The notes: generated by a model not told the origin, from the letters alone. DNA of 64,000 nucleotides from Pseudomonas chlororaphis subsp. piscium (GCF_003850345.1 NZ_CP027707.1:1364001-1428000); one strand, 5' to 3'. Shown: positions 32,680-41,466, counted from the stretch's first letter. Made by a program: numbers and translations.

Positions 32680-33243
32680 ATGTCTGTGACCGAGGGACAA
32701 CTCCTCAAGATCATGCCCAACGCCCGCTCCCAAGCGGGCGTTTTTGTTTCTGCGCTTAACACCGCCATGGCGCACCGCTATATCAACACACCCAAGCGCA
32801 TGGCCGCGTTCCTCGCGCAGGTTGGCCATGAGTCGGGGCAGTTGCGTTATGTGCGGGAGCTGGGCAATGACCAGTACCTGAGCAAATACGACACCGGCAG
32901 CCTGGCGGCCCGTCTGGGCAATACCCCGGAGGCCGATGGCGACGGCCAGAAATACCGGGGCCGGGGTCTGATCCAGGTCACCGGTCGCAACAACTACCGG
33001 CAATGCAGCCTCGGCCTGTTCGGCGACGAGCGTTTGCTGGCGTTGCCGCAATTGCTGGAACAGCCGCAATGGGCCGCCGAGTCTGCCGCCTGGTTCTGGC
33101 AGCAGAACGGCCTTAACGAGCTGGCCGACCGCGACCAGTTCAACAGCATCACCCGGCGCATCAACGGCGGCTTGAACGGGCTGGAGGATCGTCTGCAGCT
33201 CTGGGCGCGGGCGCGGGAGGTGTTATGCCAGCCTTCGGCCTGA
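32680..33243 (+). CDS. GH19 endolysin
   Basis: 187 aa, glycoside hydrolase family 19 (chitinase-like lysozyme) as in pyocin lysis cassettes. Catalytic Glu in AQVGHESGQL (about residue 50) and the YRGRGLIQVTGRNNY block at about residue 88. No signal peptide; needs the holin at 2091. The CAGGGAGA ribosome site fixes the start. Codons 14-23 contain a perfect terminator-like hairpin (see 32719-32748). Overlaps the Rz gene by 19 bases. Confidence 0.92.
   Translation: MSVTEGQLLKIMPNARSQAGVFVSALNTAMAHRYINTPKRMAAFLAQVGHESGQLRYVRELGNDQYLSKYDTGSLAARLGNTPEADGDGQKYRGRGLIQVTGRNNYRQCSLGLFGDERLLALPQLLEQPQWAAESAAWFWQQNGLNELADRDQFNSITRRINGGLNGLEDRLQLWARAREVLCQPSA
32719..32748 (+). terminator. Terminator-like hairpin inside the endolysin gene
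   Basis: AACGCCCGCT / AGCGGGCGTT, a perfect 10-bp stem with loop CCCA, followed by TTTGTTT. It lies fully inside coding sequence (codons for NARSQAGVFV). Structure seen; activity not tested. Confidence 0.65.
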
Positions 33244-33761
33244 TGCCTCTGTCTTACCGGGCAATGGCTGTCGTCGTGTTGCTGGCCGTGGTGGCCGGCG
33301 TTGCCGGGATACTGGCCTGGCAGGTTCAGGATTGGCGCTTTGGTCGGCAGATGGCGGAGCAGGCCAGGCTGCACGATGACGCGCTGAATCAGCTGAACCT
33401 GGCGGCCGCTGCCCGGCAGCGGGGCGAGCAGGACAAACGCCTGGCCCTGGAGCGACAGCTACAAGCCAGCGATCAAACCCATTACCGAGCCCTGAGCGAT
33501 GCACAACGTGATCAAGGTCGCCTGCGCGACCGTCTTGCCACTGCTGATCTGCGCCTGTCAGTCCTCCTCGACGCCCATGACAGCGCCGCCGGCTGCACAG
33601 TGCCTGCCACCCCCGCCACCGGCGGCCTGGTTCATGGAGCCCCGCGAGCCCGACTTGACCCGGCGCATGCTCAACGAATTGTCGCCATCACCGATGCCGG
33701 CGACCAGGGACTGATCGCCCTGCAGGCGTGTCAGGCCTATGTCAGGGCGCTGGGCCGCTAA
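33225..33761 (+). CDS. Rz-like inner-membrane spanin
   Basis: 178 aa. A single N-terminal membrane anchor (residues 14-31, AVVVLLAVVAGVAGILAW), then a long periplasmic helical/coiled-coil domain (RQRGEQDKRLALERQLQA). With Rz1 it fuses inner and outer membranes in the last step of lysis. ATG 33225 has a GGGAGG ribosome site; ATG 33243 (TGATG junction with the endolysin stop) is an alternative. An Rz1 frame is embedded. Confidence 0.85.
   Translation: MPAFGLMPLSYRAMAVVVLLAVVAGVAGILAWQVQDWRFGRQMAEQARLHDDALNQLNLAAAARQRGEQDKRLALERQLQASDQTHYRALSDAQRDQGRLRDRLATADLRLSVLLDAHDSAAGCTVPATPATGGLVHGAPRARLDPAHAQRIVAITDAGDQGLIALQACQAYVRALGR
33499..33714 (+). CDS. Rz1-like outer-membrane lipoprotein spanin, embedded in Rz
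   Basis: 71 aa in the +1 frame wholly inside Rz. Basic N-terminus, hydrophobic stretch and lipobox ICAC (Cys20), then a proline-rich mature part (QCLPPPPPAAWF), the classic Rz1 pattern. The embedded arrangement matches lambda Rz/Rz1. Confidence 0.85.
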   Translation: MHNVIKVACATVLPLLICACQSSSTPMTAPPAAQCLPPPPPAAWFMEPREPDLTRRMLNELSPSPMPATRD

Positions 33762-33843
33762 ACATTTTGATCCGCTCCCTGCCTTGCAAGCGCGTATCGC
33801 TCGTGTACGGTAAGACCTCCGCCAACCCGATCAGGAGAGGACC

Positions 33844-34344
33844 GTGAACGAAATCACCCAGCTTGCCGCTGAACTTGGCAGACGCTTGCAGGTTCTGAAT
33901 ACCCACGTCACCACCGCCGAGTCCTGCACCGGTGGCGGGATTGCCGAGGCCATCACCCGCATTCCCGGGAGTTCGGCCTGGTTCGAGGCGGGTTATGTGA
34001 CCTACTCCAATCGGCAGAAGACCCAGCAACTGGGGGTGCCGGAAGTACTTTTCGCTTCCGTCGGCGCGGTCAGCCGCGAGGTGGTCGAGGCGATGGTGCG
34101 GGGCGCGCAGGGCAAAAGCAGGGCGCGTTATGCCGTGGCGGTCAGCGGGGTGGCCGGCCCGGATGGCGGTTCGCCGCAGAAGCCGGTGGGCACCGTATGG
34201 CTGGCCTGGGGCGTCGGAGAGGCGGTAACGACCGAGTGCCGACACTTCGCCGGGAATCGGGACGAAGTCCGCCGACAAACGGTGAAGGCCGCGCTAGAGG
34301 GCTTGCTGCAACATGCCGCGGCAGAAATCTCAAAACAGGGGTAG
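33844..34344 (+). CDS. cinA: CinA C-terminal-domain nicotinamide-nucleotide amidase
   Basis: 166 aa, the stand-alone CinA C-terminal domain (PncC). Hydrolyses NMN to NaMN in pyridine-nucleotide salvage. [20 protein letters not shown] (residues 21-40) with catalytic Ser and the [20 protein letters not shown] block are signatures. GTG start with AGGAGAGG upstream. Marks the right border of the tailocin island, as in other fluorescent pseudomonads. Confidence 0.93.
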   Translation: MNEITQLAAELGRRLQVLNTHVTTAESCTGGGIAEAITRIPGSSAWFEAGYVTYSNRQKTQQLGVPEVLFASVGAVSREVVEAMVRGAQGKSRARYAVAVSGVAGPDGGSPQKPVGTVWLAWGVGEAVTTECRHFAGNRDEVRRQTVKAALEGLLQHAAAEISKQG

Positions 34345-34371
34345 GCGATCCACGAACGCTGTGGAATAATA

Positions 34372-34387
34372 CTGGCTACTTATACAG
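34372..34387 (+). promoter_or_regulatory. LexA (SOS) box of recA
   Basis: CTGGCTACTTATACAG fits CTG-N10-CAG, 40 bases before the recA ATG. Makes recA damage-inducible. Confidence 0.88.
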
Positions 34388-34427
34388 GTGTTGGCCGTCA
34401 GGCCTTATTGATTACGTGAGGACTTTA

Positions 34428-35480
34428 ATGGACGACAACAAGAAGAAAGCCTTGGCTGCGGCCCTGGGTCAGATCGAACGTCAATTCGGCAAGGGTGCCG
34501 TAATGCGTATGGGCGATCACGATCGCCAGGCGATCCCGGCCATTTCCACTGGCTCTCTGGGTCTGGACATCGCACTCGGCATCGGTGGTCTGCCAAAAGG
34601 CCGTATTGTTGAAATCTACGGTCCGGAATCGTCCGGTAAAACCACCCTGACCCTGTCGGTGATTGCCCAGGCACAGAAGATGGGCGCCACTTGCGCCTTC
34701 GTCGACGCCGAGCACGCACTGGACCCGGAATACGCCGGCAAACTGGGGGTCAACGTCGACGACCTGCTGGTTTCCCAGCCGGATACCGGCGAACAGGCGC
34801 TGGAAATCACCGACATGCTGGTGCGCTCCAATGCCATCGACGTGATCGTGATCGACTCCGTGGCGGCACTGGTACCCAAGGCCGAGATCGAAGGCGAGAT
34901 GGGCGACATGCACGTGGGCCTGCAGGCTCGCCTGATGTCCCAGGCGCTGCGCAAGATCACCGGTAACATCAAGAACGCCAACTGCCTGGTGATCTTCATC
35001 AACCAGATCCGTATGAAAATCGGCGTGATGTTCGGCAGCCCGGAAACCACCACCGGTGGTAACGCGCTGAAGTTCTACGCTTCGGTTCGTCTGGATATCC
35101 GTCGTACTGGCGCGGTGAAGGAAGGTGACGAAGTCGTCGGTAGCGAAACCCGGGTCAAGATCGTCAAGAACAAGGTGGCTCCACCCTTCCGTCAGGCTGA
35201 ATTCCAGATCCTGTACGGCAAGGGTATCTACCTGAACGGCGAGATCATCGATCTGGGCGTGCTGCACGGTTTCCTCGAGAAATCCGGTGCCTGGTACAGC
35301 TACCAGGGCAACAAGATCGGTCAGGGCAAGGCCAACTCGGCCAAGTTCCTGCAGGACAATCCGGAAATCGGTAATGCCCTCGAGAAGCAGATTCGCGACA
35401 AGCTGCTGGCTCCGAGCGGAGATACCAAGGCTCTGCCCGTCAACGAGACCATCGATGACATGGCCGACGCGGATATCTGA
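34428..35480 (+). CDS. recA: Recombinase RecA
   Basis: 350 aa, full length. ATP-dependent strand exchange and co-protease for LexA and S24 repressors, including probably the tailocin repressor at the left edge. Walker [13 protein letters not shown] (about residue 60), Walker [14 protein letters not shown]2 loop [20 protein letters not shown]. Start ATG 34428 (MDDNKKKAL), ribosome site GTGAGGAC; the longer open frame crosses the LexA box and is not used. Confidence 0.99.
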   Translation: MDDNKKKALAAALGQIERQFGKGAVMRMGDHDRQAIPAISTGSLGLDIALGIGGLPKGRIVEIYGPESSGKTTLTLSVIAQAQKMGATCAFVDAEHALDPEYAGKLGVNVDDLLVSQPDTGEQALEITDMLVRSNAIDVIVIDSVAALVPKAEIEGEMGDMHVGLQARLMSQALRKITGNIKNANCLVIFINQIRMKIGVMFGSPETTTGGNALKFYASVRLDIRRTGAVKEGDEVVGSETRVKIVKNKVAPPFRQAEFQILYGKGIYLNGEIIDLGVLHGFLEKSGAWYSYQGNKIGQGKANSAKFLQDNPEIGNALEKQIRDKLLAPSGDTKALPVNETIDDMADADI

Positions 35481-35488
35481 TCGATCCG

Positions 35489-35956
35489 ATGACCGCCGTA
35501 CTCGATACCCTCGTCGCGGTGCGGCGAACCGCAATGGACCTGCTCGCGCGACGCGAGCATGGTCGAGTCGAGCTGACGCGTAAACTGCGTCAGCGCGGCG
35601 CCCCTCCCGAAATGATCGAAACAGCCCTTGACCGTTTGACGGAAGAGGGGCTGTTATCCGAATCCCGCTACCTCGAAAGTTTCGTTTCCTATCGTGCCCG
35701 TTCCGGCTACGGCCCCATGCGTATTCGCGAAGAACTCAGCCAGCGCGGTTTGCAGCGCGCCGATATCGAACTCGCTTTGCGTGAGAGCGGTATCGACTGG
35801 CAAGCGCAACTGGAAGAGGTCTGGCGGCGCAAGTTTGCCGGGCATTTCCCGATAGATGCCAAGGAGCGTGCCAAACAAGGCCGCTTTCTGGGTTATCGGG
35901 GATATTCGATGGACATGATCGGCCGCTTGTTGAGCGGCCGAAGGGTGGACGACTGA
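35489..35956 (+). CDS. recX: Regulatory protein RecX
   Basis: 155 aa of three-helix repeats. Binds and restrains RecA filaments. [20 protein letters not shown] and the [15 protein letters not shown] repeat are signatures. Follows recA by 8 bases, co-transcribed in part. Confidence 0.95.
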   Translation: MTAVLDTLVAVRRTAMDLLARREHGRVELTRKLRQRGAPPEMIETALDRLTEEGLLSESRYLESFVSYRARSGYGPMRIREELSQRGLQRADIELALRESGIDWQAQLEEVWRRKFAGHFPIDAKERAKQGRFLGYRGYSMDMIGRLLSGRRVDD

Positions 35957-35960
35957 CCTG

Positions 35961-36000
35961 TAGGGCCCGCGAGTCGAATGCGCGGGCCGCTGCTTTTCCG
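35961..36000. terminator. Convergent terminator recX / LOG gene
   Basis: Stem GGCCCGCG / CGCGGGCC with loop AGTCGAATG, then GCTGCTTTT; placed between convergent genes. Confidence 0.7.
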
Positions 36001-36001
36001 T

Positions 36002-37117
36002 TCAAGTGACCTTGATCGGTTCTCTGCTGCGTTGTGGCGTCCTGGCCTGATTCACCGCCCAGTTTTCCGGCAAATTGATGAAGTCGATCAGTTCGCGCAG
36101 GCGACCATTGTCGCGGGCGTTGAAGGTGAACGACAGGCGTGCCAGATGGCTGAACTCCGGTTCGTTGTGTTCCTCGACATTGTAAGCATGTTGATGGAAG
36201 CGATCGCTCAGGCACAGGTCGGCGAAAGCCGTCTGCATCTGCTCGAGCGCCGGTTCGCTGAGCTTGTGATTCATGCGAATGACAAACTGATGTTTCAGCC
36301 AGCGACTGGAGTGGAAGTTGCTGTAGAACTGGTTGATTTCCTTCACCGCCTCCTCGGTGTTGTGCGCCAGGCGCATCAGCTTCATGTCGGTTGGCAGGAT
36401 GTAGCGGTTGTTCTCGAGCTGGTTGTGAATAAAGTCCAGCGCCCCTTGCCAGAAGGTCCCTCCCGGGACATCCAGCAGCACCACCGGTACCAGCGGGCTT
36501 TTGCCGGTCTGGATCAGGGTCAGTACTTCCAGCGCCTCATCAAGCGTGCCAAAGCCACCCGGGCATAACACCAGGGCATCGGCTTCCTTGACGAAGAACA
36601 GCTTGCGGGTAAAGAAGAAGTGGAAGGACAGCAGGTTCTCTGTGCCGTCCACCGTCGGGTTCGCATGCTGCTCGAAGGGCAGGGTGATATTGAACCCCAG
36701 GCTGTGATCGCGACCGGCACCTTCGTGGGCCGCGGCCATGATGCCGCCACCAGCGCCAGTGATGACCATCAGGTCGGAGCGGGCCAGGGCTGCACCGAGT
36801 TCTCGCGCCAGGCCATACAGCGGGTGTTCGATCGGTGTACGCGCGGAGCCGAATACCGTCACCTTGCGTCGCCCCTTGAACTGTTCCAGTACACGGAAAG
36901 CATGTTCCAGTTCGCGCAGGGCCTGCAGGGTGATTTTTGCGTTCCAGCGGTTGAGGTCGTCCTGGGCCATGCGCAGGACGGTGAGAATCATGTCGCGGTA
37001 AAGAGGGATATTGGGGCTGTTGGGGGCGATCAGGTTGAGTTGTTCTTCGACCTTGCTGAGGTCGATACCGTTGCTCTGAAAATGACGACTGAGGAGGTCA
37101 TTCGGTTCGTAAGGCAT
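36002..37117 (-). CDS. LOG-family nucleotide 5'-monophosphate nucleosidase
   Basis: 371 aa. The central Rossmann domain has ITGAGGGIMAAAHEG (about 140) and CPGGFGTLDEALE (about 210), the PGGxGTxxE motif of LOG/'lysine decarboxylase-like' phosphoribohydrolases, which split nucleoside monophosphates into base and ribose-5-phosphate. An N-terminal helical extension of about 80 residues and a C-terminal 100-residue part make it longer than plain LOG, approaching PpnN. AAGGAGAAG precedes the ATG. Specific substrate not known. Confidence 0.82.
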   Translation of the reverse strand: MPYEPNDLLSRHFQSNGIDLSKVEEQLNLIAPNSPNIPLYRDMILTVLRMAQDDLNRWNAKITLQALRELEHAFRVLEQFKGRRKVTVFGSARTPIEHPLYGLARELGAALARSDLMVITGAGGGIMAAAHEGAGRDHSLGFNITLPFEQHANPTVDGTENLLSFHFFFTRKLFFVKEADALVLCPGGFGTLDEALEVLTLIQTGKSPLVPVVLLDVPGGTFWQGALDFIHNQLENNRYILPTDMKLMRLAHNTEEAVKEINQFYSNFHSSRWLKHQFVIRMNHKLSEPALEQMQTAFADLCLSDRFHQHAYNVEEHNEPEFSHLARLSFTFNARDNGRLRELIDFINLPENWAVNQARTPQRSREPIKVT

Positions 37118-37600
37118 TCAACTTCTCCTTCTGCACAGAACCTTTGACACGAACGAAGCATTCGTTGGTATCACGACACTGCATGTGTCGCTGTCAGCCC
37201 GGTTTTGGCGGCTGATTCGCCAGGGTGGAAAAACCCTGTCGTGGCCAGCGGGCCATCCATACAGGTTCTGCTATTCCTTGATTTAGAAAGCATCTGCACT
37301 GCAAGACGCGCTTGGGCAGCCTCCGGATCCACCCAGGAAAATTCAACATGAACACTTTGAAATCTAGACCTTCATGATGATTCGCGCTGACTTGATCATG
37401 GCCCTTGAAAGTCGGGGCTGGCAATCACTTATTGACGGTGGCGCGTAGTGTTTTCACCGCCTGTCTGAACGCGTACCGACCGCAGGAGGCTCTGATTTAC
37501 TAGGTTACAGCGCCAGCAAGACAGCTTGGCGTCAAAGGTCAGGATGCACGGGTCGGGGTTGTCGCGCAGGTAATGGCGAGTGGGGGCACGGAGGCTGGTC
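37118..37600. other. Intergenic stretch, no firm gene
   Basis: 483 bases. One tiny ORF (37377-37448, 23 codons) lacks a ribosome site. A minus-strand ORF (37194-37424) shows no family features. Codon bias looks non-coding. Possibly the remains of a lost gene linked to the RHH gene at 37601. Confidence 0.5.
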
Positions 37601-37795
37601 ATGCACAAAGTCGTGCTGGATATAGATGCGCAGCTGTATCAACTGCTGAAGTCAGCGGCAGACGCCAATCATCTGACTCTTGAAGAGGAGTGTCGACGCC
37701 GGCTTGAAGGTGGGGAGCGCCGTTCGAGCTATTTGCAGGCCCTGTTAGCGGAGCTGCGGGCCGATGATCAACAGCGGCACGCAGCAGGACACTGA
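37601..37795 (+). CDS. Ribbon-helix-helix protein, antitoxin-like, orphan
   Basis: 64 aa. MHKVVLDIDAQLYQLLKSAA then NHLTLEEECRRRLEGG matches the FitA/Arc-type RHH DNA-binding fold: N-terminal strand, two helices. ATG 37601 has GGAGG 8 bases upstream. No toxin (PIN or RelE type) is seen on either side, so it is either an orphan antitoxin or a small regulator. Ends 1 base before the convergent gene at 37797. Confidence 0.62.
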   Translation: MHKVVLDIDAQLYQLLKSAADANHLTLEEECRRRLEGGERRSSYLQALLAELRADDQQRHAAGH

Positions 37796-37796
37796 A

Positions 37797-38219
37797 TCAC
37801 TTTTTCTTCTTGGTCGGGGCCGGGCAGTCCGACTCCTGGAAGCGCGCCGAGGCGACCGGGCGGTTGGTGCGGTTTTCGGTGAATTCGTAGCGCATGATCG
37901 CGCCCTTGGCCATCAGCTTGCGGTAGTTCGGGTCACGACAAACGCTGGCACCCAGTTGCAGGTACACCGCCTTGGGGTTGGCGCGCATTTTTTCAGCGTG
38001 TTCGGCCTGGACGCTGAGGTGGTTGATCAGCTCCTTGCCTTCGACGGTATAACCTTGGTCGAGGATGTTCTCGTTGACTTCCCGGGGCGTGCCGACGTTA
38101 CTTTCCTCGGCGGTTTTCTGCAGGGTCTTGTTCAGTTCGAAGTCTTGCAGCGATGCAGCCTGAGCACTGAACGGCAAGGCCAGCAGAAGGGCGGCGGTGG
38201 GAACGATAAAGCGTAACAT
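37797..38219 (-). CDS. Secreted PA3611-like protein
   Basis: 140 aa with a signal peptide (cleavage after AQAA, about residue 22). Mature region NKTLQKTAEESNVGTPREVN, then ASVCRDPNYRKLMAKGAIMR, and a C-terminal SDCPAPTKKKK tail with a pair of cysteines. Resembles the P. aeruginosa PA3611 family described as quorum-sensing-regulated virulence factor; in PAO1 it is also near recA. Periplasmic, biochemical role unknown. Confidence 0.78.
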   Translation of the reverse strand: MLRFIVPTAALLLALPFSAQAASLQDFELNKTLQKTAEESNVGTPREVNENILDQGYTVEGKELINHLSVQAEHAEKMRANPKAVYLQLGASVCRDPNYRKLMAKGAIMRYEFTENRTNRPVASARFQESDCPAPTKKKK

Positions 38220-38408
38220 GAAACTCTCCTGGTTCAGTGACTGATGCTTCGACCAGTCACGTGACTGTGCGTTCAGTGGCGGCGAATTATAGGGGAGCGA
38301 GGGTAGGCGGTACAGGTTTGAGCAGAGAGCTCTGATAAACTTGTGCGAATTTTCAGCTTTCCGAGTTCCTTTCGTGTCGATTCCTTCTTTCTGTCAGGGC
38401 GGCTTCTA

Positions 38409-39119
38409 ATGAGTCACGCCGTTTCCCGCCTGCGCGCCCAGCGTCTCGCACGTGCTGTCAGACCTTTTACCGCGCGGGGTTCCCGGGCGGAACGCTGTGC
38501 GGGCTGTCGGGTGATTCCCAGCCACTGCATGTGCGCCTGGCGCCCCAAGGTTTCCGCGCAATCGGCGATGTGCCTGATCATGCATGACGTCGAACCCATG
38601 AAGCCGAGCAATACCGGCTGGCTGATCGCCGATGTCATAGAGGACACCATGGCGTTCCCCTGGTCGCGGACGGAGGTCGATCCCCAGTTGCTGGCCTTGC
38701 TGGCCGATCCCCAGTGGCAGCCTTATGTGGTGTTCCCCGGGGAGTTTGTCGCGCCTCAGCGGGTGGTGAGCGAAGTCCGCCTGGAAGAGGGCAAGCGCCC
38801 GCTGTTTATCCTGCTGGATGCGACCTGGAGCGAAGCACGCAAGATGTTTCGCAAAAGCCCTTATCTTGAGCACTTGCCGGTATTGAGCCTGGAGCCCGAG
38901 CAGTTGTCGCGCTACAAGCTGCGGCGTTCCAAGCGCGACGATCATTTCTGTACTGCGGAGGTTGCGGCGTTGTGTCTGGAACTGGCCGCGGACCGGCAGG
39001 CCGGCGAAGTGCTGGATGCTTATCTGGATGTGTTCAGCACTCATTATCTGTCGGCCAAGTTTCAGCTTGAGATCAACCCGGACGACGATACGCACACACG
39101 CCTCAAGCCTTTTCTGTAA
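38409..39119 (+). CDS. tapT: tRNA-uridine aminocarboxypropyltransferase (DTW domain)
   Basis: 236 aa, DTW-domain family. Installs acp3U in the variable loop of tRNAs using SAM. RCAGCRVIPSHCMCAW (about residues 25-41) is a cysteine-rich metal site; LLDATWSEARKM (about 140) is the DTW motif region, and RRSKRDDHFCTAEV follows. ATG 38409 (MSHAVSRLRA) is chosen over the 22-codon-longer open frame by family length. Confidence 0.82.
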   Translation: MSHAVSRLRAQRLARAVRPFTARGSRAERCAGCRVIPSHCMCAWRPKVSAQSAMCLIMHDVEPMKPSNTGWLIADVIEDTMAFPWSRTEVDPQLLALLADPQWQPYVVFPGEFVAPQRVVSEVRLEEGKRPLFILLDATWSEARKMFRKSPYLEHLPVLSLEPEQLSRYKLRRSKRDDHFCTAEVAALCLELAADRQAGEVLDAYLDVFSTHYLSAKFQLEINPDDDTHTRLKPFL

Positions 39120-39453
39120 GGCCTGAGGCAAGGGGCTGGAGTTTTTCCGGCCAAAGTTGCGCCATCAGTATCCCGCTCGGCATCGAGGCACAGCCGCGCA
39201 GGGCGTGGCTTTGCATGATGGCACTCTTGTTAGTTAGCAAGCTAAGATGCCGCACAGCCCGAAGCTTGACCACCCCGGCTTCGCTGGGCATGCTTGGCGC
39301 CGATTAGGGCGCGACCTATCCTTGAAACACCGCATTTCCGGGCTCTTGGCGTTGATCGTGCTCTTTGGGTGCAGCATTCTGGCTGACACCTGTGTTGCCT
39401 TGGCGAGGACCGAATGCATCGGTTCTCCCATAAAAAACAGGATCATTTGAAAA
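39120..39453. other. Gap upstream of erdR with a possible 42-codon lipoprotein
   Basis: 334 bases. A TTG-started frame at 39322-39450 reads LKHRISGLLALIVLFGC then SILADTCVALARTECIG, with a lipobox-like LFGC. Its stop lies 3 bases before erdR. No ribosome site is visible, so coding is doubtful. Nothing else seen. Confidence 0.35.
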
Positions 39454-40104
39454 ATGGCCACATACGAAATCCTGATTGCCGATGACCACCCCCTCTTTCG
39501 TAGCGCACTGCATCAGGCGGTGACCCTGGGTCTCGGCCCGGATGTCCGTCTGGTGGAAGTGGCGAGCATTGCCGAACTGGAAGCCCGCCTGACCGAAAAG
39601 GCCGACTGGGACCTGGTGCTGCTGGACCTGAACATGCCTGGCGCTTACGGTTTTTCCGGCCTGGTGCTGTTGCGCGGCCAGTACCCGCAGATTCCAGTGG
39701 TGATGGTGTCGGCACAGGAAGAAGCATCAGTGATGGTGCGTTCACGTGAATTTGGTGCCAGCGGTTTTATTCCCAAGTCCAGTTCTCTCGAAGTCATTCA
39801 ACAGGCTGTGCGTAGCGTGCTCGACGGCGACGTCTGGTGGCCGCCGCAGGCCTTTGAACAAGTCAGCGTCTCCGCCGAGGCCAAGGCGGCCAGCGAAGGC
39901 CTGGCGAGCCTGACGCCACAACAGTTCCGCGTGCTGACCATGGTCTGCGAGGGCTTGCTGAACAAGCAGATCGCTTATGAACTGAGCGTTTCGGAAGCGA
40001 CCATCAAGGCCCACGTGACGGCGATCTTCCGTAAGCTGGGGGTGCGTACCCGCACTCAGGCGGCACTGCTCCTGCAACAACTTGAGTCAATTTCCAGCCA
40101 GTAA
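39454..40104 (+). CDS. erdR: LuxR-type response regulator ErdR
   Basis: 216 aa. Receiver domain 1-125 (ILIADDHPLFRSAL, phospho-acceptor Asp in LVLLDLNMPG, Lys in FIPKSS), C-terminal LuxR HTH (LTPQQFRVLTMVCEGLLNKQ then VSEATIKAHVTAIFRKL). Matches ErdR, which controls acetyl-CoA synthetase and ethanol-oxidation genes in Pseudomonas. A cognate kinase is not in the window. Confidence 0.85.
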   Translation: MATYEILIADDHPLFRSALHQAVTLGLGPDVRLVEVASIAELEARLTEKADWDLVLLDLNMPGAYGFSGLVLLRGQYPQIPVVMVSAQEEASVMVRSREFGASGFIPKSSSLEVIQQAVRSVLDGDVWWPPQAFEQVSVSAEAKAASEGLASLTPQQFRVLTMVCEGLLNKQIAYELSVSEATIKAHVTAIFRKLGVRTRTQAALLLQQLESISSQ

Positions 40105-40180
40105 CTGGCTCTTTCTTCACGCTTTTTTGACTTTGGTTGAACTAGCTTTCCCATTCCTTATTGTTCTAGTTGCCTAATTT

Positions 40181-40543
40181 ATGTCGCCTTTCAAAGGTCA
40201 AACCGGTCTTAAACGCATCCTCAATGCCTCGGGGTATTCCCTCGATGGCCTGCGGGCCGCCTTCATCGGCGAAGCAGCGTTCCGTCAGTTGGTGCTGCTC
40301 AACGCGATTCTGATCCCCGTATCTTTCCTGCTGGATGTCAGCCGGGTCGAGCGGGCGTTGCTGATCGCGGTCTGCCTGTTGGCATTGATTGTCGAATTGC
40401 TCAATTCGGCGGTCGAGGCGGCGATCGACCGCATCTCCCTGGATCGCCATCCACTGTCGAAAAATGCCAAGGACATGGGCAGCGCCGCGCAATTCGTGGC
40501 CTTGAGCATGATTACCGTGGTCTGGGCAGTCATCCTGATTTAG
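40181..40543 (+). CDS. dgkA: Diacylglycerol kinase
   Basis: 120 aa, integral membrane enzyme recycling diacylglycerol to phosphatidic acid. Three TM helices; signature VELLNSAVEAAIDRIS (catalytic Glu) and SKNAKDMGSAAQF. Its 3' end overlaps convergent finR by 4 bases. Confidence 0.97.
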   Translation: MSPFKGQTGLKRILNASGYSLDGLRAAFIGEAAFRQLVLLNAILIPVSFLLDVSRVERALLIAVCLLALIVELLNSAVEAAIDRISLDRHPLSKNAKDMGSAAQFVALSMITVVWAVILI

Positions 40544-41466
40544 GGAATGCTCGGCAGCACGATCTCGTCGCTGCGCTGTACCCCAGCGGTAAAGGCGCGG
40601 CAGAGTTCGAGGAACTCGCGCATCGCCGACGTCTGGTACTTCTGTTTGTGCCAGATGAAGTAGAACTGCCGGGCCAGGTCCAGGTCCGGCGTCTCTACCG
40701 GAACCAGGCTGCCGCGACGGAAGGCGTCGCGCAGCGCCAGTCTGGAAATACAGCCAATCCCCAACCCCGACTCCACCGCGCGCTTGATCGCTTCGGTGTG
40801 TTCCAGCTCGAGCCGGATATTCAGCGCGCTGCGGTGATGACGCATGGCCTGGTCGAAGGTCAGGCGCGTTCCCGAGCCCTGTTCCCGCAGAATCCAGGCC
40901 TCGTGGGTCAGCTCTTCCATGCTCGCATGGCCGCGTTTGGCCAAGGGGTGCTGCGGGGCGCAGAACACCACCAACTCATCCTCGACCCAGGTTTGCACTT
41001 CGATGTCCGGGTGGCTGCAGTCGCCTTCGATTAGACCCAGGTCAATTTCGTAGTGGGCGACCTGTTGCACGATATGCGCAGTGTTCTGCACATGGAGTTT
41101 GACCTGGCTCTCCGGGTGGACCTGCATGAAGCTGCCGATCAACAGGGTCGCCAGGTAGTTGCCGATGGTCAGGGTCGCACCCACCGACAACGAGCCGAAG
41201 CCGGACTTGCCGTTGAGCAGGTCTTCGATTTCCTTGGCCTGGTCCAGCAACGCCACTGCCTGGGGCAGCAGCTGCTTGCCCAGGGCGTTGAGGCTCAGGC
41301 GCTTGCCGGCGCGATCGAACAACTGGCAACTGGATTGCCGTTCGAGTTCTGTGATCGAAGTGCTCGCCGCCGATTGGGAAAGGGCCAGCAGGCCGGCAGC
41401 ACGAGAAACGCTCTCTTGCTGGGCGACGGCGACGAATACTTGCAGTTGACGGAGAGTAAATCGCAT
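40540..41466 (-). CDS. finR: LysR-family regulator FinR
   Basis: 308 aa. wHTH RFTLRQLQVFVAVAQQESVS then SQSAASTSITELER at the N-terminus, and substrate-binding fold after. Divergent from fpr, the FinR/fprA arrangement of Pseudomonas, where FinR activates fpr on superoxide and sulfur starvation. Start ATG 41466; the longer open frame to 42081 crosses the divergent gene and is not used. Confidence 0.88.
   Translation of the reverse strand: MRFTLRQLQVFVAVAQQESVSRAAGLLALSQSAASTSITELERQSSCQLFDRAGKRLSLNALGKQLLPQAVALLDQAKEIEDLLNGKSGFGSLSVGATLTIGNYLATLLIGSFMQVHPESQVKLHVQNTAHIVQQVAHYEIDLGLIEGDCSHPDIEVQTWVEDELVVFCAPQHPLAKRGHASMEELTHEAWILREQGSGTRLTFDQAMRHHRSALNIRLELEHTEAIKRAVESGLGIGCISRLALRDAFRRGSLVPVETPDLDLARQFYFIWHKQKYQTSAMREFLELCRAFTAGVQRSDEIVLPSIP

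Noticed and set aside
2..33761. Intact prophage
   Set aside because: No capsid, portal, terminase, integrase, replication genes or attachment repeats; the borders match the known tailocin site next to cinA-recA.
37194..37424. 76-aa minus-strand ORF
   Set aside because: No family features or ribosome site; codon use not coding-like.
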